A DNA stretch of 64,000 bases from Protaetiibacter mangrovi (lineage in GTDB: Bacteria > Actinomycetota > Actinomycetes > Actinomycetales > Microbacteriaceae), in NCBI RefSeq assembly GCF_024752305.1, contig NZ_JANTHX010000008.1, forward strand, positions 10,825 to 74,824, in the 5' to 3' direction. Shown one piece after another: positions 1 through 8,091 of the stretch. How positions within the stretch are numbered: the first letter of the stretch is position 1; each line of letters starts with the position of its first letter. Made by a program: the position numbers and the translations under genes. The notes under the pieces were generated by a model. That model was not told the DNA's origin, made no database searches, and was given only the letters and a program-made list of their open reading frames with translations.

Positions 1-1082
1 GTGGTCGCCGTATCATTAAAAAAGCGGATGGTCACGGTGTCGCCCGCCGCGCCGGTGACGCGGATGCGCACCCGCCCGACCAGGTTCTGTCCGAAGTCGA
101 GCACGGCCTTCCCCGACGGCGTGTGCAGCACCTCGACCGGGGCGACCTCCTGGGTGCAGCGCACGGGAGGGCCGGTGGGTGCGACGAGGGTGGCCGGATC
201 GCGTTCAGCGACGGCGACCGGGGTCCACCCGGCGGCATCGAACCCGGGGCGCGACCAGCCGGGCTGCTCGTCGCGGGCGTCGAAGTCCTCACCGTCGTAG
301 TTGCCGGTGCGCACGATGGGGCCGGGGGCCGCGACCCAGGTCGCGTCGGTGGCGAGCGTCTCCCGGGTGCCGTCGGCGTACTCCAGCTCCAGCTGGCCGA
401 GGAAGGAGAGATCGGTGCCGTAGAGGTTGCGGAAGCCGGCACGCCAGCCGAGCCGGCCGCGGTACCAGCCGTCGCCGAGCCAGCTGCCGATCGCGTTCTC
501 GCCCACGGTCAGGTGGTCGGTGACGTCGTAGCTGTAGTAGCGCAGCCGCTTCGGGTAGACCGTCCAGCCCGGCGAGAGGGCGTCGTCGCCGACGCGCTCC
601 CCGTTGATCTCGACCTCGTAGAGCCCGTGGGCGGTCGCGTAGAGGCGAGCGCGCACCAGTCCCTCGCGTACCGCGAACTCGCGCCGCACGCGTGCCGGTC
701 GTCGGTCGTCGGACTCCGCATCCTCGGGCCACGCGCCTCCGACGGGCACCGCGCTCCAGTCCGCCGGGTCGAGCAGGCCCGCTTCGAGGGCGGTCGGCTC
801 GCTCCAGGGGCCCACCGATCCGTCGGCGCCGCGCACACGCACGCGCACCTCGGCGCGCTCGCGCGAGCGCAGGGGTCCCCCCGGCCACGGCACGAGGATC
901 TGCTCGGGGGAGGAGACGGCGTGCTCGACGGTCGTGTCGTCGCGGGTGACGGCCAGCTCGTAGCCGGCCTGGCGCCACTCGTCGGGAGCTTCGACCGTCC
1001 ACGACAGGCGCGGCCTGGATTCGCCGATCCCCAGGGGGGCACGGTGGTGCTCGATGCGCGGGGCGGAGGCGATGGCCGTCAC
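1..1082 (-). CDS. alpha-L-rhamnosidase, N-terminal part (3' end beyond window)
   Basis: This is a GH78-type enzyme that releases L-rhamnose from plant or microbial rhamnosides. Reading leftward from a GTG at 1082, the frame stays open to the window edge. It starts VTAIASAPRIEHHRAPLGIG and then carries RPRLSW, a hallmark of the rhamnosidase N-terminal domain. Further on it has GWTVYPKRLRYYSYDVT, LGDGWYRGRLGW and LDFGQNLVGRVRI, all typical of this family's beta domains. The (alpha/alpha)6 catalytic domain lies outside the window. A GAGGA ribosome site sits 5 nt before the GTG. A LacI-type operator (1105-1118) lies 23 nt upstream. The family call is secure; substrate range cannot be judged from this part. 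Confidence 0.93.
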   Translation of the reverse strand, partial: MTAIASAPRIEHHRAPLGIGESRPRLSWTVEAPDEWRQAGYELAVTRDDTTVEHAVSSPEQILVPWPGGPLRSRERAEVRVRVRGADGSVGPWSEPTALEAGLLDPADWSAVPVGGAWPEDAESDDRRPARVRREFAVREGLVRARLYATAHGLYEVEINGERVGDDALSPGWTVYPKRLRYYSYDVTDHLTVGENAIGSWLGDGWYRGRLGWRAGFRNLYGTDLSFLGQLELEYADGTRETLATDATWVAAPGPIVRTGNYDGEDFDARDEQPGWSRPGFDAAGWTPVAVAERDPATLVAPTGPPVRCTQEVAPVEVLHTPSGKAVLDFGQNLVGRVRIRVTGAAGDTVTIRFFNDTAT

Positions 1083-1104
1083 GGTGTTCCTCGGAAGATC
1101 GACA

Positions 1105-1118
1105 TTGACACGTTTCAA
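1105..1118. promoter_or_regulatory. LacI-type operator 1 of the rhamnose locus
   Basis: TTGACACGTTTCAA differs at one base from the perfect palindrome TTGAAACGTTTCAA. On the minus strand a TACTGT -10 box (1125-1130), identical to the -10 of rhaI, lies 6 nt before it, so the site would sit at the transcription start of the rhamnosidase gene. No good -35 is visible for this promoter. The regulator is inferred to be one of the three LacI proteins encoded nearby. Confidence 0.7.
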
Positions 1119-1159
1119 AGAGAGACAGTACCGCACTCGGAGGCCGAACGGTGCGCCAC

Positions 1160-1173
1160 TTGACACGTTTCAA
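1160..1173. promoter_or_regulatory. LacI-type operator 2 of the rhamnose locus
   Basis: An exact second copy of TTGACACGTTTCAA, 55 bp from operator 1 in the same divergent region. A TAGAAT at 1192-1197 is a plausible -10 for the rightward cupin gene, with TTTCAA inside the operator as a weak -35 (18 nt spacing). Two copies 55 bp apart would allow repression of both directions, possibly with looping; that is inference. Confidence 0.65.
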
Positions 1174-1243
1174 TCTGAGTGTCGATCGCCCTAGAATCGA
1201 GGCACGCGGAACCGCACGACGCGGCGCGGACGAGGAGGTCGGA

Positions 1244-1603
1244 ATGCCGGTGCACGAGCCAGGGAGCTGGGTGGATCCCGCATCCGGATCCCCCTACGCC
1301 GCGGGCCGCTTCGCCCTCGCCGCCGGGTCCCGCTTCGACCGTCACCTGCACACCGACGACGAGCTGTGGCTCATCCGCAGCGGCGCCGCGACGATCCTGC
1401 TCGACGGCGAGCAGCAGCTCGTCCGGGCGGGCGACATCGTGCGCATCCCTGCGGGGACCGTGCACGACATCCTCGCCGTGCACCCCGAGGTCTCCGGATT
1501 CTTCGTCGAGACCGGACACCAGGACGGGCTCTCCGGCCATCTCCACGCGGACCCCGCCGACGCCGACGGTCACGAGGTCGCCGTCCGGGACCTGGACGGC
1601 TGA
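1244..1603 (+). CDS. small single-domain cupin protein
   Basis: A 119-residue protein that is almost entirely one cupin barrel. Motif 1 (RHLHTDDELW, with the HxH...E metal ligands) and motif 2 (GDIVRIPAGTVHD) are both intact, so it probably binds a divalent metal. The ATG at 1244 is chosen because GGAGG lies 5 nt upstream; in-frame codons further up run into the operator. It is followed after 3 nt by an epimerase gene, so the two are co-transcribed. Cupins next to sugar-catabolic genes are often sugar isomerases, epimerases or sensors. The exact reaction is unknown. Confidence 0.85.
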   Translation: MPVHEPGSWVDPASGSPYAAGRFALAAGSRFDRHLHTDDELWLIRSGAATILLDGEQQLVRAGDIVRIPAGTVHDILAVHPEVSGFFVETGHQDGLSGHLHADPADADGHEVAVRDLDG

Positions 1604-1606
1604 GCC

Positions 1607-2452
1607 GTGCGCATCCTCCTCACCGGCAGTTCGGGCAAGCTCGGTCGCGCGACCGGCGATCGGCTGCAGGACCTCGGGCACGAGGTGCTCGGCGTCGACC
1701 TGCACGGCACGGCGGGCGCCGGCTTCACCCGGGTCGACCTGCAGGACTACGGGCAGGTGCTCGACACGATGCTCGGGGTGACGGCGCGGCACAGCGGGCT
1801 CGACGCCGTCGTGCATCTCGCCGCCATCCCGGTGAACGGCATCGTGCCGGATGTCACCACCTTCCACAACAACGTCACGGCGACGTTCAACGTCGCCTTC
1901 GCGGCGCACCGCGCCGGCATCCGCACCCTGGTCGTCGCGTCGAGCATCACGGCGATGGGCTTCCCCTTCGAGGTCGCACCGCCGGCGCTGCCGGTCGACG
2001 AGGACTACACCGCCGCCTTCACCACCTACGGGCTCGGCAAGGTGGTGGAGGAGGCCATGTTCGGGCAGCTGGTCGGCTGGGATCCGGAGCTCTCCATCAC
2101 CGCGCTGCGCTACACGAACGTGGTGGGCGAGGGCGAGTGGGGCACGTTCGCGCGCGCCGGAGACCCCGACTACCGTCGCGACCTGCTCGGCAGCTACGTC
2201 GACGTGCGCGACGGGGCGGAGGCCGTGGTGGCCGCGCTGACCCATGCCCGCCCTGGCTTCGAGGCCTACGTCATCGCCGCACCCGACAGCGGCGTGGACA
2301 TCCCGTCGCCCGAACTCGCGGCGCGATGGTTCCCCGGCGTTCCGGTCGCCTCCGGGCTCGGCGACCGCGACCCGCTCGTCTCCTCGGCGAAGGCCGCGCG
2401 CGAGCTGGGGTGGACGGCGACGCGCCTCTGGCGCGACCACTACTCCGTCTGA
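1607..2452 (+). CDS. NAD(P)-dependent epimerase/dehydratase (extended SDR)
   Basis: A 281-residue protein with the extended SDR fold. The N-terminus RILLTGSSGKLG is the TGxxGxxG dinucleotide site, VVHLAAIP is the usual core strand, and the catalytic tyrosine-lysine pair is YGLGK. It starts at a GTG 3 nt after the cupin stop, which implies translational coupling. The family includes UDP-sugar epimerases and sugar acid dehydrogenases. The genomic setting suggests work on rhamnose or a sugar co-released with it, but the substrate cannot be read from sequence. Its stop codon forms a 12-bp palindrome with the stop of the converging permease gene. Confidence 0.85.
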   Translation: MRILLTGSSGKLGRATGDRLQDLGHEVLGVDLHGTAGAGFTRVDLQDYGQVLDTMLGVTARHSGLDAVVHLAAIPVNGIVPDVTTFHNNVTATFNVAFAAHRAGIRTLVVASSITAMGFPFEVAPPALPVDEDYTAAFTTYGLGKVVEEAMFGQLVGWDPELSITALRYTNVVGEGEWGTFARAGDPDYRRDLLGSYVDVRDGAEAVVAALTHARPGFEAYVIAAPDSGVDIPSPELAARWFPGVPVASGLGDRDPLVSSAKAARELGWTATRLWRDHYSV

Positions 2453-2460
2453 GGCCTCAG
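2449..2460. other. palindrome containing both stops of a convergent gene pair
   Basis: CTGAGGCCTCAG is a perfect 12-bp palindrome. It contains the TGA of the rightward epimerase gene and the TGA of the leftward permease gene. There is no room for a separate terminator between the two genes. Confidence 0.6.
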
Positions 2461-3344
2461 CCCTTCACCGCGCCCGCGGCCAGACCGCTCATGATGCGCT
2501 GGTTCAGGAACAGGTAGAGCACGAGGATGCCGGCCGTCGTGATGCAGATCGCGGCGAACAGCGGGCCGTAGTCGATCGCGCCGTACTCTCCCGAGAAGTT
2601 CAGCAGACCGATCTGGATGGTGTTGAGCTTGCGCTGGCCGGCGAACACCAGGGCGAACAGCAGGTCGTTCCAGAGCAGGAAGAACTGCACGATCGCGACG
2701 GTGAAGATCGCGTTCCGCATCATCGGCAGGCCGACCGAGAAGAACGAGCGCAGCATCGAGGCGCCGTCGATCGTGGACGCCTCGAAGACCTCGCGCGGGA
2801 TCGCACGGAAGTAGGTGGCCATCATGAACACCGTCAGCGGCATGCCGATGGCGACGTAGATGATGATGAGCGGGAGGAGCGAGCCGCTGATCTTCAGGTT
2901 GAAGAACGCGGTGAACAGCGGCAGCAGGATCATCTGGCCGGGGATCATGATGCCCGCGAGGAACACGAGCAGCACGGGGCTGCGGCCCTTCCACACCATG
3001 ACCTCGAGCGCGAAGCCGGCCGCCGTGCCGAGCAGCGCGATGATGATCACCGACGGCACGACCGCGAGCAGCGAGTTGGTGATGGTGACGGCGAGGTTGC
3101 CCGTCTCCCACGCCTTGGCGTAGTTCTCCCACGCCCACGACTCGGGGAGCGCGTACGAGGGGTTGTTGAGGAAGTCGGCGTTGGTCTTCAGGGAGTTGAT
3201 GAACATCCACACCAGCGGGTAGCCCATGACCAGCACGAGCGCGGCGATCGCGATCAGGGCGGGGATGCGGCGGACGGCCCTCGCGAGGGGGCGGCGGCGC
3301 CGGGGCACCGCGCGGACGGTCGAGATGGCGACGGTTTCGGTCAC
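2457..3344 (-). CDS. carbohydrate ABC transporter permease, MalG type
   Basis: Inner-membrane subunit of a CUT1 sugar importer, 295 residues with about six membrane helices. The EAA loop that docks the ATPase is readable as EVFEASTIDGASMLRSFFSV followed by GLPMM. Translation begins at GTG 3344 with GGAG 6 nt upstream. It is the last gene of the leftward operon SBP - MalF type - MalG type, 9 nt after the MalF-type gene. No ATPase subunit is encoded here, so the pair presumably uses a shared MsiK-like ATPase, as is common for CUT1 systems in actinobacteria. Substrate is inferred to be an oligosaccharide, perhaps rhamnose-containing. Confidence 0.93.
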   Translation of the reverse strand: MTETVAISTVRAVPRRRRPLARAVRRIPALIAIAALVLVMGYPLVWMFINSLKTNADFLNNPSYALPESWAWENYAKAWETGNLAVTITNSLLAVVPSVIIIALLGTAAGFALEVMVWKGRSPVLLVFLAGIMIPGQMILLPLFTAFFNLKISGSLLPLIIIYVAIGMPLTVFMMATYFRAIPREVFEASTIDGASMLRSFFSVGLPMMRNAIFTVAIVQFFLLWNDLLFALVFAGQRKLNTIQIGLLNFSGEYGAIDYGPLFAAICITTAGILVLYLFLNQRIMSGLAAGAVKG

Positions 3345-3353
3345 GGTCGGCTC

Positions 3354-4235
3354 CTATCGCGTGTTGTCGCTGCGCGACGAGCGGAAGATGAAGAGGGTGA
3401 TGATGAGGCAGATGATCGTGAGCAGCAGGGCGATCGTCGAGCCGTAGCCGTAGTCGCCGAACTGGAACGCCGTCCGGTACATGTAGAGCGTCAGGGGCGT
3501 CGTCGACGATCCCGGCCCTCCGGAGGTCAGCGCGAACACCGAGTCGAAGACCTTGACGGTGCCGTTGATGCTGAAGATGAACGACGCGAACAGGATGGGC
3601 AGCGTCTGCGGCAGCACGATGTGGCGGAACAGGGAGAACCCGCGCGCGCCGTCGATGCGGGCCGATTCGATGATGTCCTCCGGGATGTCGAGCAGGCCCG
3701 AGAAGACGAGCACGCCGTAGAAGCCGATGCTGCGCCACACGTCCATCACCACGATGACGACGAACGCCGTGTCGCCCGCCCCGAGCCAGTCGACCCCGCC
3801 GAGGCCGACGTTGACGAGGAGCTCGTTGGCGAGTCCGTCGACGGGCGCGCTCTGGAAGAGCTTCGAGTAGAGGATGCCGACGGCGACGGTCGGGAGGATG
3901 ACGGGGAAGAAGACGAGCGTGCGGATGAACACGCTCGAGCGCTTGAGCAGGAAGAGGTAGATGAGCGCGAGCCCGTAGCCGAGCACGACCTGGAGGACCG
4001 TGGTCAGCAGCGCGTACTTGAGGGTGAAGAGCAGGGCCGCCCACACCTGGTCGTCGGTGAACAGCTGCAGGTAGTTCGCGAATCCGACGAAGTCGAAGCC
4101 GAAGAGCGCGGTGCCGTCGAAGAAGGTGAGGCCGAAGGAGACCAGCACCGGCACCAGCATGATCAGCGTGTAGACCAGGAGCGCGGGTCCCAGCAGGATC
4201 AGGATCGTCTTGCGATCGGCGAGGACTGAGCGCAT
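3354..4235 (-). CDS. carbohydrate ABC transporter permease, MalF type
   Basis: Partner permease of the CUT1 importer, 293 residues, six predicted helices. An EAA-like loop reads IPEDIIESARIDGARG with a following LFRHIVLP. The ATG at 4235 is the only sensible start for the first membrane helix (ILLGPALLVYTLIMLVPVLV). It follows the substrate-binding protein gene after 105 nt that contain a strong hairpin and precedes the second permease by 9 nt. It would form the membrane channel together with the downstream MalG-type protein. Confidence 0.93.
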   Translation of the reverse strand: MRSVLADRKTILILLGPALLVYTLIMLVPVLVSFGLTFFDGTALFGFDFVGFANYLQLFTDDQVWAALLFTLKYALLTTVLQVVLGYGLALIYLFLLKRSSVFIRTLVFFPVILPTVAVGILYSKLFQSAPVDGLANELLVNVGLGGVDWLGAGDTAFVVIVVMDVWRSIGFYGVLVFSGLLDIPEDIIESARIDGARGFSLFRHIVLPQTLPILFASFIFSINGTVKVFDSVFALTSGGPGSSTTPLTLYMYRTAFQFGDYGYGSTIALLLTIICLIITLFIFRSSRSDNTR

Positions 4236-4292
4236 GGGGTGATGCCTTCCGAAGTGATGCGTCCCGCGGCGTCGGGGGATGGTCGAGGGTAA

Positions 4293-4326
4293 CCCCGGCG
4301 CGGCCCCGCGGTGGGCCGCGCCGGGG
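4293..4326 (-). terminator. intercistronic hairpin after the binding-protein gene
   Basis: CCCCGGCGCGGCC and GGCCGCGCCGGGG form a perfect 13-bp stem with an 8-nt loop. It lies 14 nt downstream of the substrate-binding protein stop on the minus strand and has no T-run. Such hairpins often stabilise the upstream message or attenuate transcription, so that much more binding protein than permease is made. That role is inferred here. Confidence 0.7.
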
Positions 4327-4340
4327 TCGGGGAGGACCGC

Positions 4341-5642
4341 TTACTTGTCCAGGGCGTCCTGGACCATGGTCATGAACTCCTCGGGCGAGAGCTGGCCGGT
4401 GACCAGCAGCGCCGCGTTCGTCGACGAGATCTGGCTCGCCTCGGCGTTGAAGAGCGCCTCGAACCACAGGACGGACGAGGTGCTCGATCCGATCGTGTCG
4501 GCGATCGTCTGCGAGATCTCCGGCAGGTCGACGTCGGCGTCGGCGACGAAGCCGGTGATCTGGCCCTGCTCGAGCGCCGCGTTGCCGTAGCCGTTCGCGA
4601 TGCAGGTCAGCCACGCCTCGACGTTCGGGTCGTCGGCGGTCTTCGCGGCGAAGGTCGCCGGGAGTCCGACGTTCGCCGGGTAGTCGTCGATGCTTCCGGC
4701 CCCGCCCTCGACGGCCGGGAACGGGAAGAACCCGACGTTGTCGGCGCCGATCTGGTTGCCGTCTCCGTTGATGTTGCCGAGCAGCCACGAGCCCATGTAG
4801 ATCATCGCGGCGTTGCCGGTGAGGAACTCGTTGGTCGCGGCGTCGTAGTCGAGGCTCGTGACGTTGGCGCCGAAGTATCCGGCCGTGCCGAGGTCGGCGA
4901 TGGCCTGCGCGGCCGCCACGTACTCGGGGTCGGTCAGCTTCGCCGAGCCGTCAGCCACCTTCTCGAGCGCGTCGGCGCCGAGCGAGCGGAACAGGTAGCC
5001 CGAGACCAGGCGGGTGAGCGGCCAGCCCTGCTCGCCGGAGGCGGCGAAGGGGGTCTTGCCCGCGGCCTGCACCTCGGCGGCGAGGTCGGTGAGCTCGGTC
5101 CAGGTCGTCGGGACCTCCCAGCCGTTCTCGGCGAAGAGGGCCTTGTTGTAGAAGACGCCCTCGATGTTGTACTGGAAGGGCAGGAAGTCGAAGCCGCCGC
5201 CGTAGAGCTTCTCGATGGTCGAGACGGCACCCTCGGAGATCTTGTCGCGCACACCGAGCTCGGTGAGCTTCGCATCGAAGTCGACGAGCGCGCCCGCCTC
5301 CGCGAGCTTGGCGCCCTCGGCCGGGTTGCCACCCGCGGAGAACATGACGGGCAGCCCGTCCTGGCTCGCGAGCAGCTGCATCTGGGCGTCGATCTCGGCC
5401 TGCGGGATCGAGTTGACCTCGAGCGGGGCGGCGTCGTTCGCCGCCTTGCACTCGCCGTCGATGAGAGCGTCGAGGACGGGCTCGGTGGTGGTGTTCTCGG
5501 CGTTCTTGGTGAAGGTGAACGAGGTCACCCCTGCCTCGTCACCGCCGGCCGAACACGCGGACAGGGCGAGCACGCTGACGCCGGCGATGGCGAGCGCGCT
5601 CAGGATCGGCCGCCGAAGGCGCCGAGTCGTAGCTGTGGACAC
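4341..5642 (-). CDS. ABC transporter sugar-binding lipoprotein (CUT1)
   Basis: Extracellular solute-binding protein of 433 residues, first gene of the leftward CUT1 operon. It has a basic N-terminus, a hydrophobic stretch and the lipobox LSAC, so Cys30 should be lipid-anchored. The mature part resembles family 1 binding proteins (for example WTELTDLAAEVQAAGKTPFA and MIYMGSWLLGNI). The GTG at 5642 is chosen because GGAGGAAAT stands directly upstream and it gives a proper signal peptide; the open frame extends 105 codons further but has no signal. A promoter and operator precede it (5671-5720). The ligand is not evident from sequence, probably an oligosaccharide. Confidence 0.93.
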   Translation of the reverse strand: MSTATTRRLRRPILSALAIAGVSVLALSACSAGGDEAGVTSFTFTKNAENTTTEPVLDALIDGECKAANDAAPLEVNSIPQAEIDAQMQLLASQDGLPVMFSAGGNPAEGAKLAEAGALVDFDAKLTELGVRDKISEGAVSTIEKLYGGGFDFLPFQYNIEGVFYNKALFAENGWEVPTTWTELTDLAAEVQAAGKTPFAASGEQGWPLTRLVSGYLFRSLGADALEKVADGSAKLTDPEYVAAAQAIADLGTAGYFGANVTSLDYDAATNEFLTGNAAMIYMGSWLLGNINGDGNQIGADNVGFFPFPAVEGGAGSIDDYPANVGLPATFAAKTADDPNVEAWLTCIANGYGNAALEQGQITGFVADADVDLPEISQTIADTIGSSTSSVLWFEALFNAEASQISSTNAALLVTGQLSPEEFMTMVQDALDK

Positions 5643-5670
5643 ATTTCCTCCTTGAAAGGTGGCGCCCCAA

Positions 5671-5684
5671 TTGAGACGTTTCAA
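5671..5684. promoter_or_regulatory. LacI-type operator 3 of the rhamnose locus
   Basis: TTGAGACGTTTCAA, one base from the TTGAAACGTTTCAA palindrome. It lies directly downstream of the -10 box of the leftward CUT1 promoter (5692-5697), covering its start point. The same site overlaps a possible -35 (TTGAGA, 5671-5676) of the rightward GH3 gene, with GGTAAT at 5694-5699 after 17 nt. One operator could therefore control both divergent units. Confidence 0.72.
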
Positions 5685-5691
5685 TCCTGGG

Positions 5692-5720
5692 ATGGTAATG
5701 ATGGACTTCTGCACTGTCAA
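5692..5720 (-). promoter_or_regulatory. promoter of the CUT1 transporter operon
   Basis: On the minus strand TTGACA (5715-5720), a 17-nt spacer and TACCAT (5692-5697) make a near-consensus housekeeping promoter. The predicted start, near 5685, falls at the edge of operator 3, the layout of a repressed promoter. Confidence 0.75.
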
Positions 5721-5745
5721 GACAGACGAGGGGGTCGATATCGAC

Positions 5746-8040
5746 ATGAGTGAAACGTCACAAACACCGGACGCGGACCGCGGGGACCGCGTGGAGTCCC
5801 TCCTCGCCACGCTTTCACTCGACGCGCGGCTCGCGCAACTCACCGGGCTGTGGGCGGGGGCGAAGCGCAGCGACGATGCGGCGCCCCTCCAGGAGCGGCT
5901 GGTCTCCGACGGCGTCCACTTCGAGGAGTTCGCGGTCGACGGACTCGGCCAGCTCACCCGGCACTACGGCACCACCCCGCTCGATCCGGACGCCGCCCGG
6001 GAGCTCCTCGTCCGGCGGCAGGAGTGGCTCATCGCGCACACCCCCGGAGGGATCCCCGCGATCGTGCACGAGGAGTGCCTGACGGGCGTGCTCGCGTGGA
6101 AGGCGATCGCATATCCGACGCCGTTGGCCTGGGGGGCCACCTTCGCGCCCGGACTCGTCGAGCGGATGGCGGCGCGCATCGGCGCCGACCTGCGCGCGCT
6201 CGGCATCCACCAGGGCCTCGCCCCCGTGCTCGACGTCGTGCGCGACGCGCGGTGGGGTCGTGTCGAGGAGTGCATCGCCGAGGACCCGCACCTCGTGGGC
6301 GCCCTCGGCACCGCCTACGTCCGCGGGCTGGAGTCCGCCGGACGCGTCGCGACGCTCAAGCACTTCGCCGGCTACGCCTCCTCGCGCGCCGGGCGCAACC
6401 ACGGCTCGGTCGCGATGGGACGACGCGAGCTCGAGGACACCGTGCTGCCGCCGTTCGAGCGCGCGATCCGCGAGGGCGGGGCGCGCTCGGTCATGAACGC
6501 CTACACCGAGCTGGACGGCGTGCCCGCCGCCGCCGACGCCGAGCTGCTGACGGGCGTGCTGCGCGATCGCTGGGGGTTCGCGGGCACCGTGGTGGCCGAC
6601 TACTTCGCCATCGCGTTCCTCGAGTCGATGCACGGGGTGGCGGACGACCTCGCGGGCGCCGCCGCGCTCGCCCTGGCGGCCGGGATCGACGTCGAGCTGC
6701 CCACGGGGTCCGCCTACCGCGAGCCGCTCCGCGACCTCGTCGCCTCCGGCGAGGTCGCTCCCGAGCTCGTCGACCGCGCCCTGCGCCGGGTGCTCGTCCA
6801 GAAGGCTGAGCTCGGCCTGCTCGACGGTGGAGGGCTCCCCGAGCCGGGCCCGCTCGAACTCGACGGCCCGGAGCACCGGGCGATCGCCCGCGAGGTCGCC
6901 GAGGCGTCGATCGTGCTCCTCGAGAACCGGGGGATCCTTCCCCTCGCGGCGTCCCCCACGATCGCGGTGATCGGACCGAACGCCGATCACGCCCCCGCGC
7001 TCTTCGGCTGCTACTCGTTCGTCAACCACGTGCTGCCACGACATCCCGAGGTGCCGATCGGGTTCGACGTCGAGACCGTGCTGGATGCCGTGCGCGCCGA
7101 GTACCCCGCGGCGGCGGTGGCGTACGCGCCCGGATGCGACGCGACGGACCCGTCGCTCGACGGCGTCGCCGACGCCGTGCGTCTCGCGGCCGAGTCCGAG
7201 GTCGCGGTCGTCGTGCTCGGGGACCGAGCCGGGATGTTCGGCAAGGGCACCTCGGGCGAGGGCTGCGACGTGGTCGACCTCACCCTGCCGGGGGTGCAGC
7301 ACGAGCTCGCGCGGGCGGTGATCGCCACCGGCACCCCGACGGTGCTCGTGCTCGTCACCGGTCGACCCTACGAACTGCGCGACCTCGCCGAGCCCGGCGG
7401 GGCGGCGGCGATCCTGCAGGCGTTCTTCCCCGCGACCGAGGGTGCCGCAGCGATCGCGGGCGTGCTCTCGGGCCGCGTGAATCCCGCGGGTCGTCTGCCG
7501 GTCGGCATGCCCGGCGATCACGCGCCTCAGCCGTCGAGCTACCGCCACGTGCGGCTCGACGCGGCGACCGGCGTCTCGAGCGCCGACCCCACGCCGCGCT
7601 ACCCCTTCGGCTTCGGGCTCTCGTACACGAGCTTCGAGCTCGGGGCGCCGACGCTCGAGGCGGCCGAGGTGCCGACGGGCGGCGAGGTCGTGCTGCGCGT
7701 CGCGGTGCGCAACGCGGGGGCCCGCGACGGGGTGGAGGTCGTGCAGCTGTACGCCCACGATCCGGTCGCATCCGTCACGCGGCCCCTGCGCGAGCTCGTC
7801 GCGTTCGCGCGGGTGCCTCTCGCCGCGGGGGAGGAGACGACGGTCGAGTTCCGCCTTCCGGCGCGCGTGTTCTCGTTCACCGACGCCCGCTACGAGCGCG
7901 TGGTGGAACCCGGCCGCGTCGACCTCACGATCGCTCGGGATGCGGCGGACGCGGGGTCGATCGCGTCGGTGCTCTTCACGGGTGAGCGGCACCTGGTGGG
8001 CGCGGCGGATGTCGCGCAGGCGTCATGGTCGCGCGTCTGA
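5746..8040 (+). CDS. glycoside hydrolase family 3 protein
   Basis: A 764-residue GH3 enzyme (beta-glucosidase / beta-xylosidase group), probably cytoplasmic since no signal peptide is seen. The N-terminal barrel carries KHF at 205-207 and the nucleophile Asp285 in VVADY. A second alpha/beta domain follows (VIGPNADHAPALFGCY onward), and a fibronectin-III-like C-terminal domain (about 650-760) completes the usual order. The ATG at 5746 follows a GAGGGGG about 12 nt upstream. Earlier in-frame ATGs would lie inside the divergent promoter. It likely trims oligosaccharides taken up by the neighbouring CUT1 system. Linkage and sugar specificity are not deducible. Confidence 0.92.
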   Translation: MSETSQTPDADRGDRVESLLATLSLDARLAQLTGLWAGAKRSDDAAPLQERLVSDGVHFEEFAVDGLGQLTRHYGTTPLDPDAARELLVRRQEWLIAHTPGGIPAIVHEECLTGVLAWKAIAYPTPLAWGATFAPGLVERMAARIGADLRALGIHQGLAPVLDVVRDARWGRVEECIAEDPHLVGALGTAYVRGLESAGRVATLKHFAGYASSRAGRNHGSVAMGRRELEDTVLPPFERAIREGGARSVMNAYTELDGVPAAADAELLTGVLRDRWGFAGTVVADYFAIAFLESMHGVADDLAGAAALALAAGIDVELPTGSAYREPLRDLVASGEVAPELVDRALRRVLVQKAELGLLDGGGLPEPGPLELDGPEHRAIAREVAEASIVLLENRGILPLAASPTIAVIGPNADHAPALFGCYSFVNHVLPRHPEVPIGFDVETVLDAVRAEYPAAAVAYAPGCDATDPSLDGVADAVRLAAESEVAVVVLGDRAGMFGKGTSGEGCDVVDLTLPGVQHELARAVIATGTPTVLVLVTGRPYELRDLAEPGGAAAILQAFFPATEGAAAIAGVLSGRVNPAGRLPVGMPGDHAPQPSSYRHVRLDAATGVSSADPTPRYPFGFGLSYTSFELGAPTLEAAEVPTGGEVVLRVAVRNAGARDGVEVVQLYAHDPVASVTRPLRELVAFARVPLAAGEETTVEFRLPARVFSFTDARYERVVEPGRVDLTIARDAADAGSIASVLFTGERHLVGAADVAQASWSRV

Positions 8041-8045
8041 TCCGC

Positions 8046-8070
8046 TACAGTCCTGTTTGAAACGTTTCGA
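8046..8070 (+). promoter_or_regulatory. operator 4 and -10 box of the SDR operon
   Basis: TTGAAACGTTTCGA at 8057-8070 is one base from the palindromic consensus. A TACAGT -10 (8046-8051) precedes it by 5 nt, so the operator covers the expected start point. The arrangement matches operators 1, 3 and 6. The -35 would fall in the end of the GH3 gene and is weak. Confidence 0.68.
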
Positions 8071-8091
8071 AATCGACACGGAGGTCGATCG

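Noticed and set aside
1160-1165. TTGACA as -35 of a promoter for the cupin gene
   Set aside because: The nearest good -10 (TAGAAT, 1192) is 26 nt away. The bases are better explained as part of the operator.
2244-4229. 661-codon frame on + across the two CUT1 permease genes
   Set aside because: Composition (Glu/Asp/Arg/His runs) is the mirror of membrane helices on the other strand.
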